Assembly (NCBI RefSeq): GCF_022539505.1
Contig: NC_061510.1
Coordinates: 225,764,043 to 225,828,042 of the forward strand
Reading direction: 5' to 3'
Length of the DNA stretch: 64,000 bases
Source of the DNA: Lolium rigidum
Taxonomy: Eukaryota > Streptophyta > Magnoliopsida > Poales > Poaceae
Part shown: in pieces, positions 23,220-34,535 of the stretch
How positions within the stretch are numbered: the first letter of the stretch is position 1
Layout: the number at the start of each line of letters is the position of its first letter
The notes under the pieces: generated by a model
Databases searched by the model: none
What the model was told of the DNA's origin: nothing
The model's input: only the letters and a program-made list of their open reading frames with translations
Position numbers and translations under genes: made by a program

Positions 23220-23629
23220 GCCGAGAGGGGGAGATTCGTGCTCCGCATCCTGTGGTCGGAACGCAAGCGTCGCGCCGTTGGATGTGTGACACGTGTCCAA
23301 ACCCTAAACGGTAAAAATGGCTAAGGATAAGTTACCGCTCAAATCGCGCGAAAATGGCGCCTGAATTGGCGGAACCGTTTGAGTCTGTTAAAGATTCCGG
23401 GTAAAAGCGTGAAGATAAGTAATTCTCATTCGCAAGCAGGGGAGTAACCCGGAGACATGTTTGAAACTGTCGATGGATGAAGTCCCGCAGGATGGGGGGG
23501 TTTTCTGACTAAAGGTTGGGAAAGAAGAAAATGTGAAGTTGGAGTTCTTCAAATTTCTCCGCGTACCAACGATGCCGGAGACCGTAAGGTGTAAGCATGG
23601 CGGAAACTGCAGGCGAAACTCGGAGAACT

Positions 23630-23640
23630 CTGGGGGCTAC
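23630..23640 (+). promoter_or_regulatory. Polypurine tract of the Tat element
   Basis: CTGGGGGCTAC directly precedes the LTR start TGTTGTGGG at 23641. Confidence 0.7.
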
Positions 23641-24263
23641 TGTTGTGGGTATACTTCATGGGTGTACCATCGATAGTGCCTAGATCCGGCAAGCCCGGGT
23701 GGCCCACAGATGGTGATGAGGCATGTGGCCCATCGGGCGGCCCAGTTGCTGTTGATCTTGACGGAAGATGTCCGGCCCGGGAGAAGGGAGCCGGATCCGA
23801 CCGACCTTTGGAGGAACCCGGATCCATGAAGGCCCAGTAGGGACCCGGATCCGGGACGACATAGATGGAAGGGTGGATCCTTGACGTACACGGCAAGACT
23901 TTGTACCGTAGTTAGGCAAACCTGTAGTCCGGCTAGGACTCTCCGTGTAAACCCTAGATCCGTGCGCCTTTATAAGCCGGATCCTGGGAGCCCTAAGGGG
24001 CACAACCACAACTCATTGTAACAACGCGAAAGCGCCCAGATAATTCCAGACAAGCAGTAGTAGGCCCTGTCCTCGTGTAGGTGTTCCGAAGCTGGGTAAA
24101 TCGCGTACCACCGTCCCGAGTGCACTCCGCCCTATGGCCCCTACTTCTTCTCCCCCTCGTGAGGATCCCTCCTCTGAGGTACCGTCGAATAGGCAACGAC
24201 ACAACCACCTCCGGGAAGGCTGATTACTCCCACAGTCTCACCTCCATCTGGTTGACGGTTGCA
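23641..24263 (+). mobile_element. 3' LTR of the Tat element
   Basis: Starts TGTTGTGGGTATAC and ends near GACGGTTGCA; about 620 bp. A TATA box (TTTATAAG) lies at 23969-23976. The right boundary is judged from the TG...CA rule only. Confidence 0.7.
23969..23976 (+). promoter_or_regulatory. TATA box in the Tat LTR
   Basis: TTTATAAG about 330 bp into the LTR, in GCGCCTTTATAAGCCGG context. Confidence 0.55.
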
Positions 24264-24289
24264 GCGCAAAATGTTTAGGGTGTTGATTA

Positions 24290-24769
24290 CAAAGAAACCT
24301 CCTGTATGCGCAGTTTTTCCTCATGAATGGAACCAATGTGCCATCAGGAGCATTTGCTTCACGTTTCTTCAGGTTGTCCATGATAGGGTAATTGAGTCCG
24401 AGGAACAGAGAGTGGTTGCCGAGGCTGTTAAGCTGCCTGGAAAGTAAGTCCCCTGGAGGTGCAGTATATATGGGATCCCGCTCAAAGACTTAGGTGGTAA
24501 TAGGAGGATACTACCGTAGCTGAAGCCCTTCCATTAGCAGCATAGGGAATGTCAGGAGGTACTTCACCATGGGCAATCACAATGTGGTTTACTGTAAGGA
24601 TGATCATCAAGCGCTTGCCGTCAGCAGATCGAGCGAGGAACCACTCGTAAAGCTGATAATCCACCACCGGTGGCGGGATTACAAACGGCAGCTTCAGGTT
24701 TGCCGCAACATTAGAAATGGACAAATAGGGTGTTACTCGGCAAACATATTTAAACGAAGCATTGTTCAT
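24290..24769 (-). pseudogene. DUF295-like (KIB1-4 beta-propeller, F-box family) fragment
   Basis: The minus strand has an open piece (24769-24482) with WFLARSADGKRLMI. In another frame (about 24420-24376) it reads GNHSLFLGLNYPI followed by RKNCAY. The G-x-x-LFLGLN pattern followed by a conserved Cys is typical of DUF295 domains of grass F-box proteins. No F-box and no start are seen, and the frames do not join, so this is a remnant. It abuts the Tat LTR. Confidence 0.45.
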
Positions 24770-25054
24770 CGTTCGTTTTGTTCAGTCGGTGTTCTGCGGC
24801 GGTTCTATTATCGCCTTCGTCAAGCATACATGATATAGCATTGACGAACTGAATGTGAACATCCGTTACAGGTTTTTTTAGTAGATTCTGTCAACCAATT
24901 GCTAGCTTCTATATATCACTAGTAGTACATACATCCCGAAAGCATTAGAATATTAGACCATGTTCACAAGAATAACATCAAGTCTGAAGTACATTAACCA
25001 AGTGATAAAGTATATTGTTCAGACCAATACAAAATATAGGGAGTTAAAGTAACA

Positions 25055-27350
25055 CTATGCAGAAATTGGCCCAAATCTTGCATATATCTCTCTAGCAAAG
25101 GGATCAGCCACTGACAAGTCATGTATCAAGCAGCTACGAACACCGTCCGAGCTGAACTTATCTAAGGATGGTAAATATCCAAACTGAAAATCAACATCTC
25201 TAGAAGCGGTGTTCTTCAGGTCTAGGCGCTTGAACTGGGTATCCCACCAGATCTTATTGTGATAATTTGTTACACCAAATTTCATTACTTTGAGCACATT
25301 CTAGTGTTCTGCATAAAGAACCTGGAGACAATAACATCATTTCTCCTTCGCCGGTAGTCAGAAATCGAAATTTCTTTGACATGGAGATCAAGGCATTCAA
25401 TGGGACAGGCTGGCTCATTATGCAGCACATGAACCTTATCGTCGGTTCTATAAAACTGCAAAGAAGTCAAATTAAGTAGCCAGTACAATAACAAAGTACT
25501 TCATAGCTGTCAACTAATGAATATCTCAGGTGAGTTGAATCATGTGTTAACTAAGGACCGTGGAACAAACATAATCCCCTGACACGTTCCAATTTGATAG
25601 ATGCACTTTTTTACATCTGTTATTGTCATTGTAAAGTTGGGGAAAGGTTACCAACATGGGAAACTCCAATCAGCAACTAGTTGCGGGTTCACACCATTTT
25701 TCTTTTGACACTTCCAAGTTTCCAAAAAAAAATGTAAACTAAAAGTCTGGACATACATTGTGTTCTATCATGTGCTTCTGTGAAGTTTCATCCAAAAATA
25801 TGATAATATGTGATCTACACAAAAAAGAACAAATGATGTGTAAATAGTAAGTCACACTATTTACATATGTCTAATCTTTTTTACACAGATCACATATTAT
25901 CATGTGTTTATATGAAACTTCACAGATGCACAAGATACAACACATTGTATGACAAGAAGTTTAGTTTTGAAACAACATAATATAACTCCATTGTGGATGT
26001 TCTTCTAGTACAAAATATTGTTCAACTGATCTAGGCTAATAACAGGTTAACTCCATGTAACTCTACACTTTTTGCTCATAGTGGTAAACAGTTAACAACA
26101 ACGAATTTACCTTGATATATAGCTTCTCCGTGCAGGGAAAGCATCTAAGAAATGCAAGTAGTTGATCTAGATGAGGGCCGTTAGATTTTAGAACCAAGTT
26201 CTTCACTGTGCACAGAGAATGTTCCAAGCTTATGGGCATCATCCTCTACAGGACAATGGTACATATGTCAAAAAAAACTAACAAAAATGTGAGTTAATTC
26301 AACAAGAAGAAGGATGTTCTACCAAAAAGTTTATGCGTCCAATAACAAGTTGGCAGCCGTGGTACGACGCAAAGCCCAACACCATCAACTTTGGTGCGTT
26401 GGCGACCTGGATTAGTAGTGGAACATCATGAACACATATGACCAATCTCTCGAGGCAAGATGCATCCATAATTTGCACCGTGTCTAACTGAATAAGTTCG
26501 GTGGTGTTGCGTTTCCAATAGCTAGCCACACTAATTGTACGAAGATTTGGCATGTGAATGTTGAGGTGGGTGAACCCGTGGACCCCCTCAAGGTGAAGTG
26601 CCTCGAGCACAATACAGCGGGTGAACAGGTGGTCGATGTTCGCCGCCTTACAGATGTAGACGTCATAGAGCATGAGCTTCTTGAGTTGGGGAAAAGAAGC
26701 ATGGAGTTGGCATAAATCTCGGGCAAATAGCAAGTACAAATGCTGACAATGCGCAGCGTGGGCGCGCAGCGGAGCGCGGACAGCGGGAAGGAGCGCATCA
26801 CTGTTCCACCATCGAATCTGAGGTACTCGATGCAAGATAGGGTGCTGGACCGGAACCAACTGTCGAGCGTGGTGTCGACCTTGCAAGTGCTTCTGAAGGG
26901 GTCAATTGATACGCTTCTGGCGGGACCAGGGTGAGCAGCGAGGATACTGGAGACCGCGGTGATGCGTTTGTGGTTTTGCTTGGCGAGTTGGTCGTCGATC
27001 TCGAGGTTAAGTGGGACGGAGTGCCAGGGGTGGCTCCACCGTTTGGAGACCAAGGTTGTGCTTACAGCGGATATAGTGGGTAGGTGGGAGATGATGATGT
27101 GGAGAATCTGGTCGGGGAGGCGGCTGATGAGGTCGTTGTCGTCGGCGAGGAGGTTAAGTGGGACGGAGCGCCAGAGGTGGCGCCACCGTTTGGAGAGCAA
27201 GGTTGTACTTACAGCGGATATCATGGGCGGGAGGGAGATGATGATGTGCAGCATCTCGTCGGGGAGGCGGCTGACGAGGTCGAGGCTCGACGGAGGCTCT
27301 GCCCAATCTGGCTCGACCCGCCTTCGGGAGTTGAGCGGCTCCGCCTCCAT
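25055..27350 (-). pseudogene. F-box/LRR/FBD protein gene with duplicated F-box, frameshifted
   Basis: Minus strand. Proposed exon 1 (27350-26323) starts MEAEPLNSRRR and has two consecutive F-box motifs (SRLPDEMLHIII and SRLPDQILHIII, each with LSKRW or VSKRW), then LRR sequence. A frame change occurs near 26725. Exon 2 (26245-26111) reads MMPISLEHSLCTVKNLVLKS and has clean AG/GT borders. Exon 3 (25455-25055) has the FBD domain (IECLDLHVKEI, then VMKFGVTNYHNKIWW) with a frame change near 25310. Proteins of this class act as substrate adaptors of SCF ubiquitin ligases. The frameshifts argue for a pseudogene unless they are sequence errors. An upstream ATG near 27389 is an alternative start. Confidence 0.7.
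25748..25955. repeat. Foldback MITE-like inverted repeat in the F-box gene intron
   Basis: Arms of about 100 bp (GACATACATTGTGTTCTATC... and ...CACATTGTATGAC) are near-complementary around a roughly 9-bp centre at 25848-25856. The inner arms end TAAATAG and CTATTTA. It lies in the intron between 26110 and 25456. Outer borders and target duplication are not resolved. Confidence 0.65.
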
Positions 27351-27936
27351 CTGACACGGCGGCGACACACGCAACGCTGTAGTCATCTGCTCGAAGTGTG
27401 TAGCAGGTAGCGGAGCGGATCTGCTGGACAGAGGAATAGGCGCAGTGGCGGTGGTGAGGACAGAAAGGTACTCGGCGGTGGATTTAGGTGGATGGCGGAT
27501 GCAAGTGCGCTGGGGGGTTTTGGAGGAGACGACAAGCGCTATGGAAGGAATGTTTGCGGCGGGAGGCCAGCCGGGGCGAGAAGAGAAAGGTATACTGCTA
27601 CTAATGATGCGGTGCGGCGTTTGCGTCTCCCTTCCCCACGAGTTTTTGATAATCACTCTTGAAAACACCGAGAATATGGAGGTGAAGAAGACGGAGAGGC
27701 AAGGAAAAAAAACAATGTGAATTGAAATCAAAAATACTACGGGTGTTCCTTCTCTCTCTGGTCGCTGCTGCACTTACTGCACCTGTGGTGCAGGCGTGTG
27801 ACCCGAGAAGAAGCTAATGTACTGTATAGCTGTCCCTTGCACGCCGTGTAGCTGTATTTTGTCTCGTCAAATCAGCTTGGGACGGTTTCAGTAGAGAAAA
27901 CATCATTTTTTCTTGCCATCATCATAATAGGCGAAC
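27351..27936. other. No supported feature (upstream region of the F-box gene)
   Basis: Likely 5' flank of the minus-strand F-box gene. Open frames are present but without recognisable domains. Confidence 0.4.
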
Positions 27937-27952
27937 ATTACCACAGGCCCAC
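27937..27952. repeat. Target-site duplication, left copy
   Basis: ATTACCACAGGCCCAC, identical to 29948-29963. Confidence 0.85.
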
Positions 27953-29947
27953 ATGGGTTGTATTTCTGTACACGATTGGAGGCTACTGATACGTCTCCGA
28001 CGTATCGATAATTTCTTATGTTCCATGCCATATTATTGATGATACCTACATGTTTTATGCACACTTTATGTCATATTCGTGCATTTTCTGGAACTAACCT
28101 ATTAACAAGATGCCGAAGAGCCAGTTCCTCGTTTTTCGCTGTTTTTGGTTCCAGAAATCCTAGTAAAGAAATATTCTCGGAATTGGACGAAATCAAGACC
28201 CAGGTCCCTATTTTTCCCGGAGCCTTCCGAACACCCGAGAGCCGCCGGAGGGAAGCCCCGGGGGCCCCACACCACACCCGGCGCGGCCGGAGGGGGGCCG
28301 CGCCGCCCTATGGTGTGGGTCCCCCGAGCCCCCTCCGAGGCTGCCCTTCCGCCTATTTAAAGCCTCCGTCGCGAAAACCCTGATGCGAAAAACCACGATA
28401 CGGAAAACCTTCCAGAGCCGCCGCCATCGCGAAGCCAAGATCTCGGGGGACAGGAGTCTCTGTTCCGGCACCCTGCCGGAGTGGGGAAGTGCCCCGGAAG
28501 GCTTCTCCATCGACACCGCTGCCATCTCCACCGCCATCTTCATCACCGCTGCTGCTCCCATGAGGAGGGAGTAGTTCTCCATCGAGGCTCGGGGCTGTAC
28601 CGGTAGCTATGTGGTTCATCTCTCTCCTATGTACTTCAATACAATAATCTCATGAGCTGCCTTACATGATTGAGATTCATATGATGATGCTTGTAATCTA
28701 GATGTCACTATGCTAGTCAAGAGAGTTTTACTTATGTGATCTCCGGAGACTCCTTGTCCCACGTGTGTAAAGGTGACGAGTGTGTGCACCGTGTGGGTCT
28801 CTTAGGCTATATTTCACGGAATACTTATTCACTCGTTATGAATGGCATAGTGAAGTGCTTATTTATATCTCTTTATGATTGCAATGTGTTTTGTATCACA
28901 ATTTATCTATGTGCTACTCTAGCAATGTTATTAAAGTAGTTTTATTCCTCCCGCACGGTGTAATGGTGACAGGTGTGTGCATCCGTGTTAGTACTTGGTT
29001 TATGCTATGATTATGATCTCTTGTAGATTATGAAGTTAACTATTGCTATGATAGTATTGATGTGATCTATTCCTCCTACATAGTGTGAAGGTGACAAGTG
29101 TGCATGTCTGTGTTAGTACTTGGTTTAGTCGTGTTGATCTTTCATGCACTCTAAGGTTATTTAAACATGAACATTGAATTGTGTAGCTTGTTAACTCCGG
29201 CATTGAGGGTTCGTGTAATCCTACGCAATGTGTTCATCATCCAACAAGAGTGTAGAGTATGAATTTATCTATTCTGTTATGTGATCAAAGTTGAGAGTGT
29301 CCACTAGTGAAAGTCTATTCCCTAGGCCTTGTTCCTAAATATCGCTATCGCTGCTTGTTTCTTGTTTTTATCGCGTTACTACTGCTGCGTTACTACTGCT
29401 GCGTTACTACTGCCTGTTTACTGTCCTGGGCAAAGCACTTTTCTGGTGCCGTTGCTACTGCTTATTCATACCACCTATATTTCACTATCTCTTCGCCGAA
29501 CTAGTGCACCTCTTAGGTGTGTTGGGGACACAAGAGACTTCTTGCTTTGTGGTTGCAGGGTTGCATGAGAGGGATATCTTTGACCTCTTCCTCCCTGAGA
29601 TCGATAAACCTTTGGTGATCCACTTAAGGGAAACTTTCTGCTGTTCTACAAACATCTGCTCTTGGAGGCCCAACACTGTCTACAAGAATAGAAGCTCCCG
29701 TAGACATCAGCTACGGCGAGGGATACTTTTTCCCTACATGGGTGGCAGCATAGTCTACGGATTGAAGCCCCACCCGCATTTTAGGCGTTATATTATTCAT
29801 TTTTTCGATATGTATTTCGCCTATTTTCTCCTTTAGTTTGACATTTTTGTGATCCTAAGACTATTAAAACGGTTGTGTGCACCCTGGTTGTGCGGAGGTC
29901 TGGATGTAATTGCTTATCAAAAGTAATAAAGCATCCTTTATCGAAAA
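27953..29947 (+). mobile_element. 5'-truncated LINE or LINE-derived insertion, interrupted by a solo LTR
   Basis: Flanked by identical 16-bp copies of ATTACCACAGGCCCAC (27937-27952 and 29948-29963), with a short A-tract before the right copy. The 3' end (29710-29947) reads like a grass LINE tail (TGTGCACCCTGGTTGTGCGG, then AATAAAGCATCCTTTATCG). The remainder is the solo LTR. No coding domain remains. Confidence 0.75.
27987..29709 (+). mobile_element. Solo LTR, gypsy Athila/Fatima-like
   Basis: Runs from TGATACGTCTCCGACGTATC to CCGTAGACATCA, 1723 bp, flanked by perfect 5-bp copies of GCTAC (27982-27986 and 29710-29714). No internal domain is present, so it is a solo LTR left by LTR-LTR recombination. 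The first 400 bp resemble the LTRs of A, B and D; the last 300 bp match the inverted LTR ending at 33752. A TATA-like TATTTAAAG lies near 28353. Confidence 0.85.
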
Positions 29948-29963
29948 ATTACCACAGGCCCAC
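29948..29963. repeat. Target-site duplication, right copy
   Basis: ATTACCACAGGCCCAC, identical to 27937-27952. Confidence 0.85.
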
Positions 29964-30369
29964 GGTAGTGCACATCTAACTTTTACCACTCAATCCTCCA
30001 TATGCTGCACAAACCACCACTTTAACTTTTTCTTTGCATTTTTCACGATTTTTAGCAGTTTCCACCATGTGGTGGTCTGATATGTTGCAAATTTCACCAC
30101 TTGGTCATCTGATCAGTTATTTTGTCATGTCGATAGCAAAATCAACAAGTGGATGCCAACTTTTTTGAAGGGCTTCTCTCTAAAACACAGTTTGCATTAT
30201 GGCATGTTTGGTATTTTCCCTAGGTAGTACATCAAAAAAATGACTCCATGCTTTTATTTGCCTATTTTAAGCACCTTTTACCATGATTTCAAATTTAGGT
30301 CAAACTCACGGGGGCCATAGGATGCACGGCATTTATTTGGCAATTGTTTCAATATGGCCAAGTAGTTAG
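29964..30369. other. No supported feature
   Basis: AT-rich non-coding sequence with repeated CACCA/TGGTG words but no clear repeat borders. Confidence 0.4.
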
Positions 30370-30736
30370 GCCTCCTTTGGTTCATAGGAAATGGAAAGTA
30401 TAGGAAAAGGAAAATCATAGAATTGGGATGTCATGTCTACTTGAATCCTATGGGAATCGGACTCCTTTCATAGGATTGATATAGGAATTATGTTGGATTT
30501 GGTTCTTATGGGAAAAAATTTATACAAGTCATTTGATTCATAGGAACTATTCCTATAGAAATTGTGTAGTGCAAATCCTATAGGAAAAAAAACATTAGCT
30601 AATACCTCATGGAAAAGTTCCTTTGCCACAATCAAAGACACATCATGTTCCTATAGGATTCAACTTGGCATAACATTCCAATCATGCACCTTTCATATTC
30701 CTACACCCTCCATATTCCTTTGAATCAAAGGAGCCC
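30370..30736. mobile_element. MITE with about 20-bp terminal inverted repeats
   Basis: Left end GGCCTCCTTTGGTTCATAGG and the complement of the right end GGGCTCCTTTGATTCAAAGG match over about 20 bp. Length 367 bp. The interior repeats CCTATAGGA-type words. Flanks are TTA and GAA, so a target duplication is not proven and the superfamily is open (Harbinger or hAT). Confidence 0.6.
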
Positions 30737-31189
30737 GAAGTTTATTTCATTGTAGCAAAGGAATTTTCCATGTATCGACAAGTTTGACATGGTATTTCAA
30801 TAACCAATCAAGAAGGCATGCAAACATACTTAAAAACACACATGGTGCCAAAATCGGTGAAAGAGAATATTCTCAAGAACATAGGTATGTCATGTTTGGT
30901 ATTGTTCCTAGGTAGTTCATCACAAATGATGAGTCCATGCTAAATTACTAACATTCGGAAGTTTACCATGGTTCTAGCATTAACCAACTCACCTCTCACT
31001 TCAGAAGAGAGCCATGCGAACTCCAAGAAGGATTGTGTCAAAAAAAAACTCCAACATGCATGGTGCCAAAATCTAGCAAGTTCTTCTAAAAAAAAACTCC
31101 AACATCCATGCCCAACGATTCTAAATGGAATATGAATTTAGAAGATGGGAAGGAGAGGGGGATAGAGGGTCGTAGTCTTCGACTTGTAT

Positions 31190-31550
31190 ATATATAGGCG
31201 AGGGAATTGCAGATTCCACCACGGACCGAGATCCAGGTGACTTCACTTGCGACTTGTACGTGAGTCATTCGATCAAGATCTAACGCACATGGTTGATCCA
31301 AATTTTGAACTTAAAATTAAACTCAATTTTGAAATGAAGTAAAAATTTACCAGAATACTTAAGGAAAGATATATATCTTACTGTAATGTTTTCGTTTTTT
31401 TCCGAGCAACTTAAATTGTGACTTCAAATTCTGGATCAACTGTGTCCGTTGGATCTTGATCAGATGGCTCATGTACGTAAAGTTGTATTTTGGAGTAAGT
31501 AAAGTCACTGGCGTCAAGTTCCACCACCTCATACTTCGTATGTTGCACAA
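31190..31550. repeat. Second foldback inverted repeat
   Basis: The segment at about 31231-31320 (GTACGTGAGTCATTCGATCAA...) is complementary with mismatches to about 31415-31510 (...TTGATCAGATGGCTCATGTAC). The centre is near 31370. This fits a MITE; borders are approximate. Confidence 0.5.
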
Positions 31551-32899
31551 AAAAACCATTTGGACGGATATTTTGCGGTTTCCACCATGTACTGCTCCCA
31601 TCTGTTGTGATTCCACCATTTAATTATCTAATCAACCAATTATACTGGTAAATATTCTCTTACTTTGCATCTCAAACATTTCCCTAACTTTGAGTCCCTG
31701 AAATGAAGGTCCCACAATTTGGGGGACCCGGCTGTCAATGACCCAAAGTCAGGAAAGGCCAAGCCAGAGAATCCCCTTCGGGTAGAGCGGGCTGCGGCAC
31801 TTCTCGCTGACCGTGAACATTTGATAGAGTGCAGTATCAACGTGCGCTAGTACACTCAAAAAAGACAGAGAGAGACGCTGAAGAGGACCTTGAGTTCTGG
31901 TACCTCACCTGCCCGAAAAAAGTACGCTGGCAGCCTGACCTGCCCTAAGTACGTCCGGTCAAATCGATGCCTTGCCTTGCACGCCGCCTGCGCGCATCCA
32001 TGTCTTCCCGATGAAATTGTAAGTCCAAAAAAATCGGAAATTTAATTCGGCTCTTGGGCGGATATGCTACTTCGACCCAAAAAAACATATTTTTAATTTT
32101 CGGAAAATTCTAACAAAAAAATTCGCATGTACTCCTCGACAATCTATGTGTGTTCGTGTAGTTTCGTGAAAAGCCGATACTTTTTGTGGTTGATGTAAGA
32201 AGACAAAAGCAAGTATTACAAACAACTTTATTTTTAGCAATAAATTTTATCTTTTTTACACAGCCCAAACGACAATTTAGTTTTTTATCGAAAGACTTTA
32301 TGCGCTCTTAGCATGTGAAGATGATAAGATCAATTTTTTGTTTGGAAGTTTTTGACATTTCAAAATATATAGATGTTGCAGTTCAAAATAAAGGGAGCAT
32401 ACGAACCCAGGAGCCAAAACATCACTTCCCCACAAAATATGATTTGTTTTCTATTTGCGACGCTTCCACGATGCCTATCACATGTCTGTATAGCCGCAGC
32501 TAGCACCATCGAGCACGCCCCAATGCTGTGTGTATTGTCTTGTCAATTCAATGGTCATGGTAATCTGACCAAAAGATACGTCTTGGAGTACGCGTGCGCC
32601 TTATTCCTTGAAATGGACGTAGTACTTTATATTTGGCCCAAATGCGGAAAGAGTACCATATTATGTTAGAAGTTCGGATCATGATGAACAAGTTAAATAT
32701 AATCTTCAAAACGTACAGCTATGTCAAGTTTGACTAGTGCAAATAAACCCTTTGGCATTAAGAGAAACATCAAATAGTACAAAACACCTTAACAAAAACG
32801 AAATTACAACAAAATACTTGAGATGCCCTTCGTCTTCAACCTCCAGACCGTGTCGACAGCACCATGGCCGACACTAATCCAACCCAGGAAGCCAGAATC
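31551..32899. other. No supported feature
   Basis: Intergenic, mostly AT-rich. Short open frames have no recognisable domain. Confidence 0.4.
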
Positions 32900-33750
32900 C
32901 TAGGATAAGCAAGCTCGGAAGGTAGGTGGCCACGGAAGCTCTAGCACGTACCAATTCAGCACGCGCGAGGGCCCGCCCAACATCTCAATCGGCACGGTGT
33001 GAAGCCAGTCCTCGTCTCGAGCTCTCGGAAGCGTGAGAGCTCGCCGGATTCTCTGTCGAGAGCAAGAATGAAGTTTCCGAGCGCACCGAACACGTACCAC
33101 TGGAAGAAACGGGCGTTGCACCCCACAAAGAGGATATCCGACAGGCCTGTGTGCGTGGCGTCGAGAGGAACGGTGGCACCGGAGGAGGTCCAAGCGTGGC
33201 CACCAGGGCCAGGCGAGAACACGCAGGTCTTGCACATGCCGTCATGATAGATCAGGCACGTTACCCTGTAATTTGACAGACTGATGCGCGCCGCAGCGTC
33301 CTCGCCATGGAGGGCGGCGCCCGAGAACAAGCTTACGAATGTTGTGTTCGAAACAGCAGGGGTGGAGGGACCGTCACGTACTGACCTGCCAGGGGATCGC
33401 AGACGACGAGACGTGAAGGCTGCTCGAAAGGCTTCCCGTGTTCGGTGTGGTCGAAGTCCGCAAGGAGTAGGAGGCCGCCCCGAGAGTCGGCGATCTCCAA
33501 GCTGAGGTCGCCATTTGGCGCCCGTGGGAGGAAGTCGAGCGCGAGATTATTTGCGGCGACCCCGGCCCAACATGACGAGGAAGAGGGAACGAAGTGGGGC
33601 AGCAAGCCAGACGGACGATAGTGACAATGGGAGAAGCTGATGTGGTAGTGGCCGGCGACTATGGAGGATGACGCGCCGTAGAGAGCGGAGACGACACGGA
33701 AGTTCTCCGACGCGATGACCTTGCGCCATCTCCTACAGGTGAACGCGGCG
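32900..33750 (-). pseudogene. F-box protein gene fragment, 5' end cut by an LTR
   Basis: The minus strand is open from 33750 with the end of an F-box (CRRWRKVIASENFR) and then LDFLPRAPNGDLSLEIADSR and LVVCDP, the pattern of grass F-box proteins with a degenerate propeller. A frame change near 33340 leads to 33330-32956, and another to the last part ending at 32900. The N-terminal half of the F-box is missing because LTR sequence starts at 33752. The intact gene would be an SCF adaptor; this copy is dead. Confidence 0.6.
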
Positions 33751-34535
33751 CTGATGTCTACGGGTGCTTCTATTCTTGTAGACAGTGTTGGGCCTCCGAG
33801 AGCAGAGGTTTGTAGAACAGCAGCAAGTTTCCCTTAAGTGGATCACCCAAGGTTTATCGAACTCAGGGAGGAAGAGGTCAAAGATATCCCTCTCAAGCAA
33901 CCCTGCAACCACAAAGCAAGAAGTCTCTTGTGTCCCCAACACACCTAATAGGTGCACTAGTTCGGCGAAGAGATAGTGAAATACAAGTGGAATGAATGAA
34001 TATGAGAAGTAGTAACGGCGCCAGAAAAGTGCTTGCTAGCGTGCAGTTGATGGTAGTAATATTGCAGGAAGTAAACATGATAAGGGGTGGCCCGATCTTC
34101 TCAGTAAGCAACGGTGGTGATGATGATCACGGGGTGATGGAAGCGGAGAAACACGACGATGTAGTGGATGATAACTTGTATGACGCAACGAGATCTCTCG
34201 ATTGGTCCCTGTCGCCAATGCAACAGCTCTCAACCCTGCAAGATATTCGCAACTCCACACACTTGCGCACGTAGCCGCCGACCACGAAGCGGTAAGTTGC
34301 AACCGTCTAATTCCCAATGGAACAGCAGATCACACAAGACTTAAACAGGATCTACACAATATCCAAGCAATATGGTGTAGGGAATTCAATAGTTTTGCAG
34401 AGCAAACAACTAAGAACTAGGGTTTATCTTAAACGTGGTCTCAAGCAACTAGGGGGGCGTCCTGGGCACTTATATAGGTGTCCGGGATGAGTTCTGGTCG
34501 AAAAGATACAAAAATAACCGACCCAGAATAGATCT

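Larger units (their letters stand above)
17630..24263 (+). mobile_element. 3' half of a Tat-lineage gypsy element
   Basis: Plus-strand order: integrase part of pol (17630-18968), a long region carrying an antisense spliced gene (22882-19540), polypurine tract CTGGGGGCTAC (23630-23640) and 3' LTR (23641-24263). An antisense gene between pol and the 3' LTR is a known trait of some Tat elements. The 5' half was separated by insertion of elements A and B and is not in the window. Confidence 0.75.

Noticed and set aside
26959..27354. Plus-strand ORFs over the F-box gene
   Set aside because: Mirror frames of the duplicated F-box on the minus strand.
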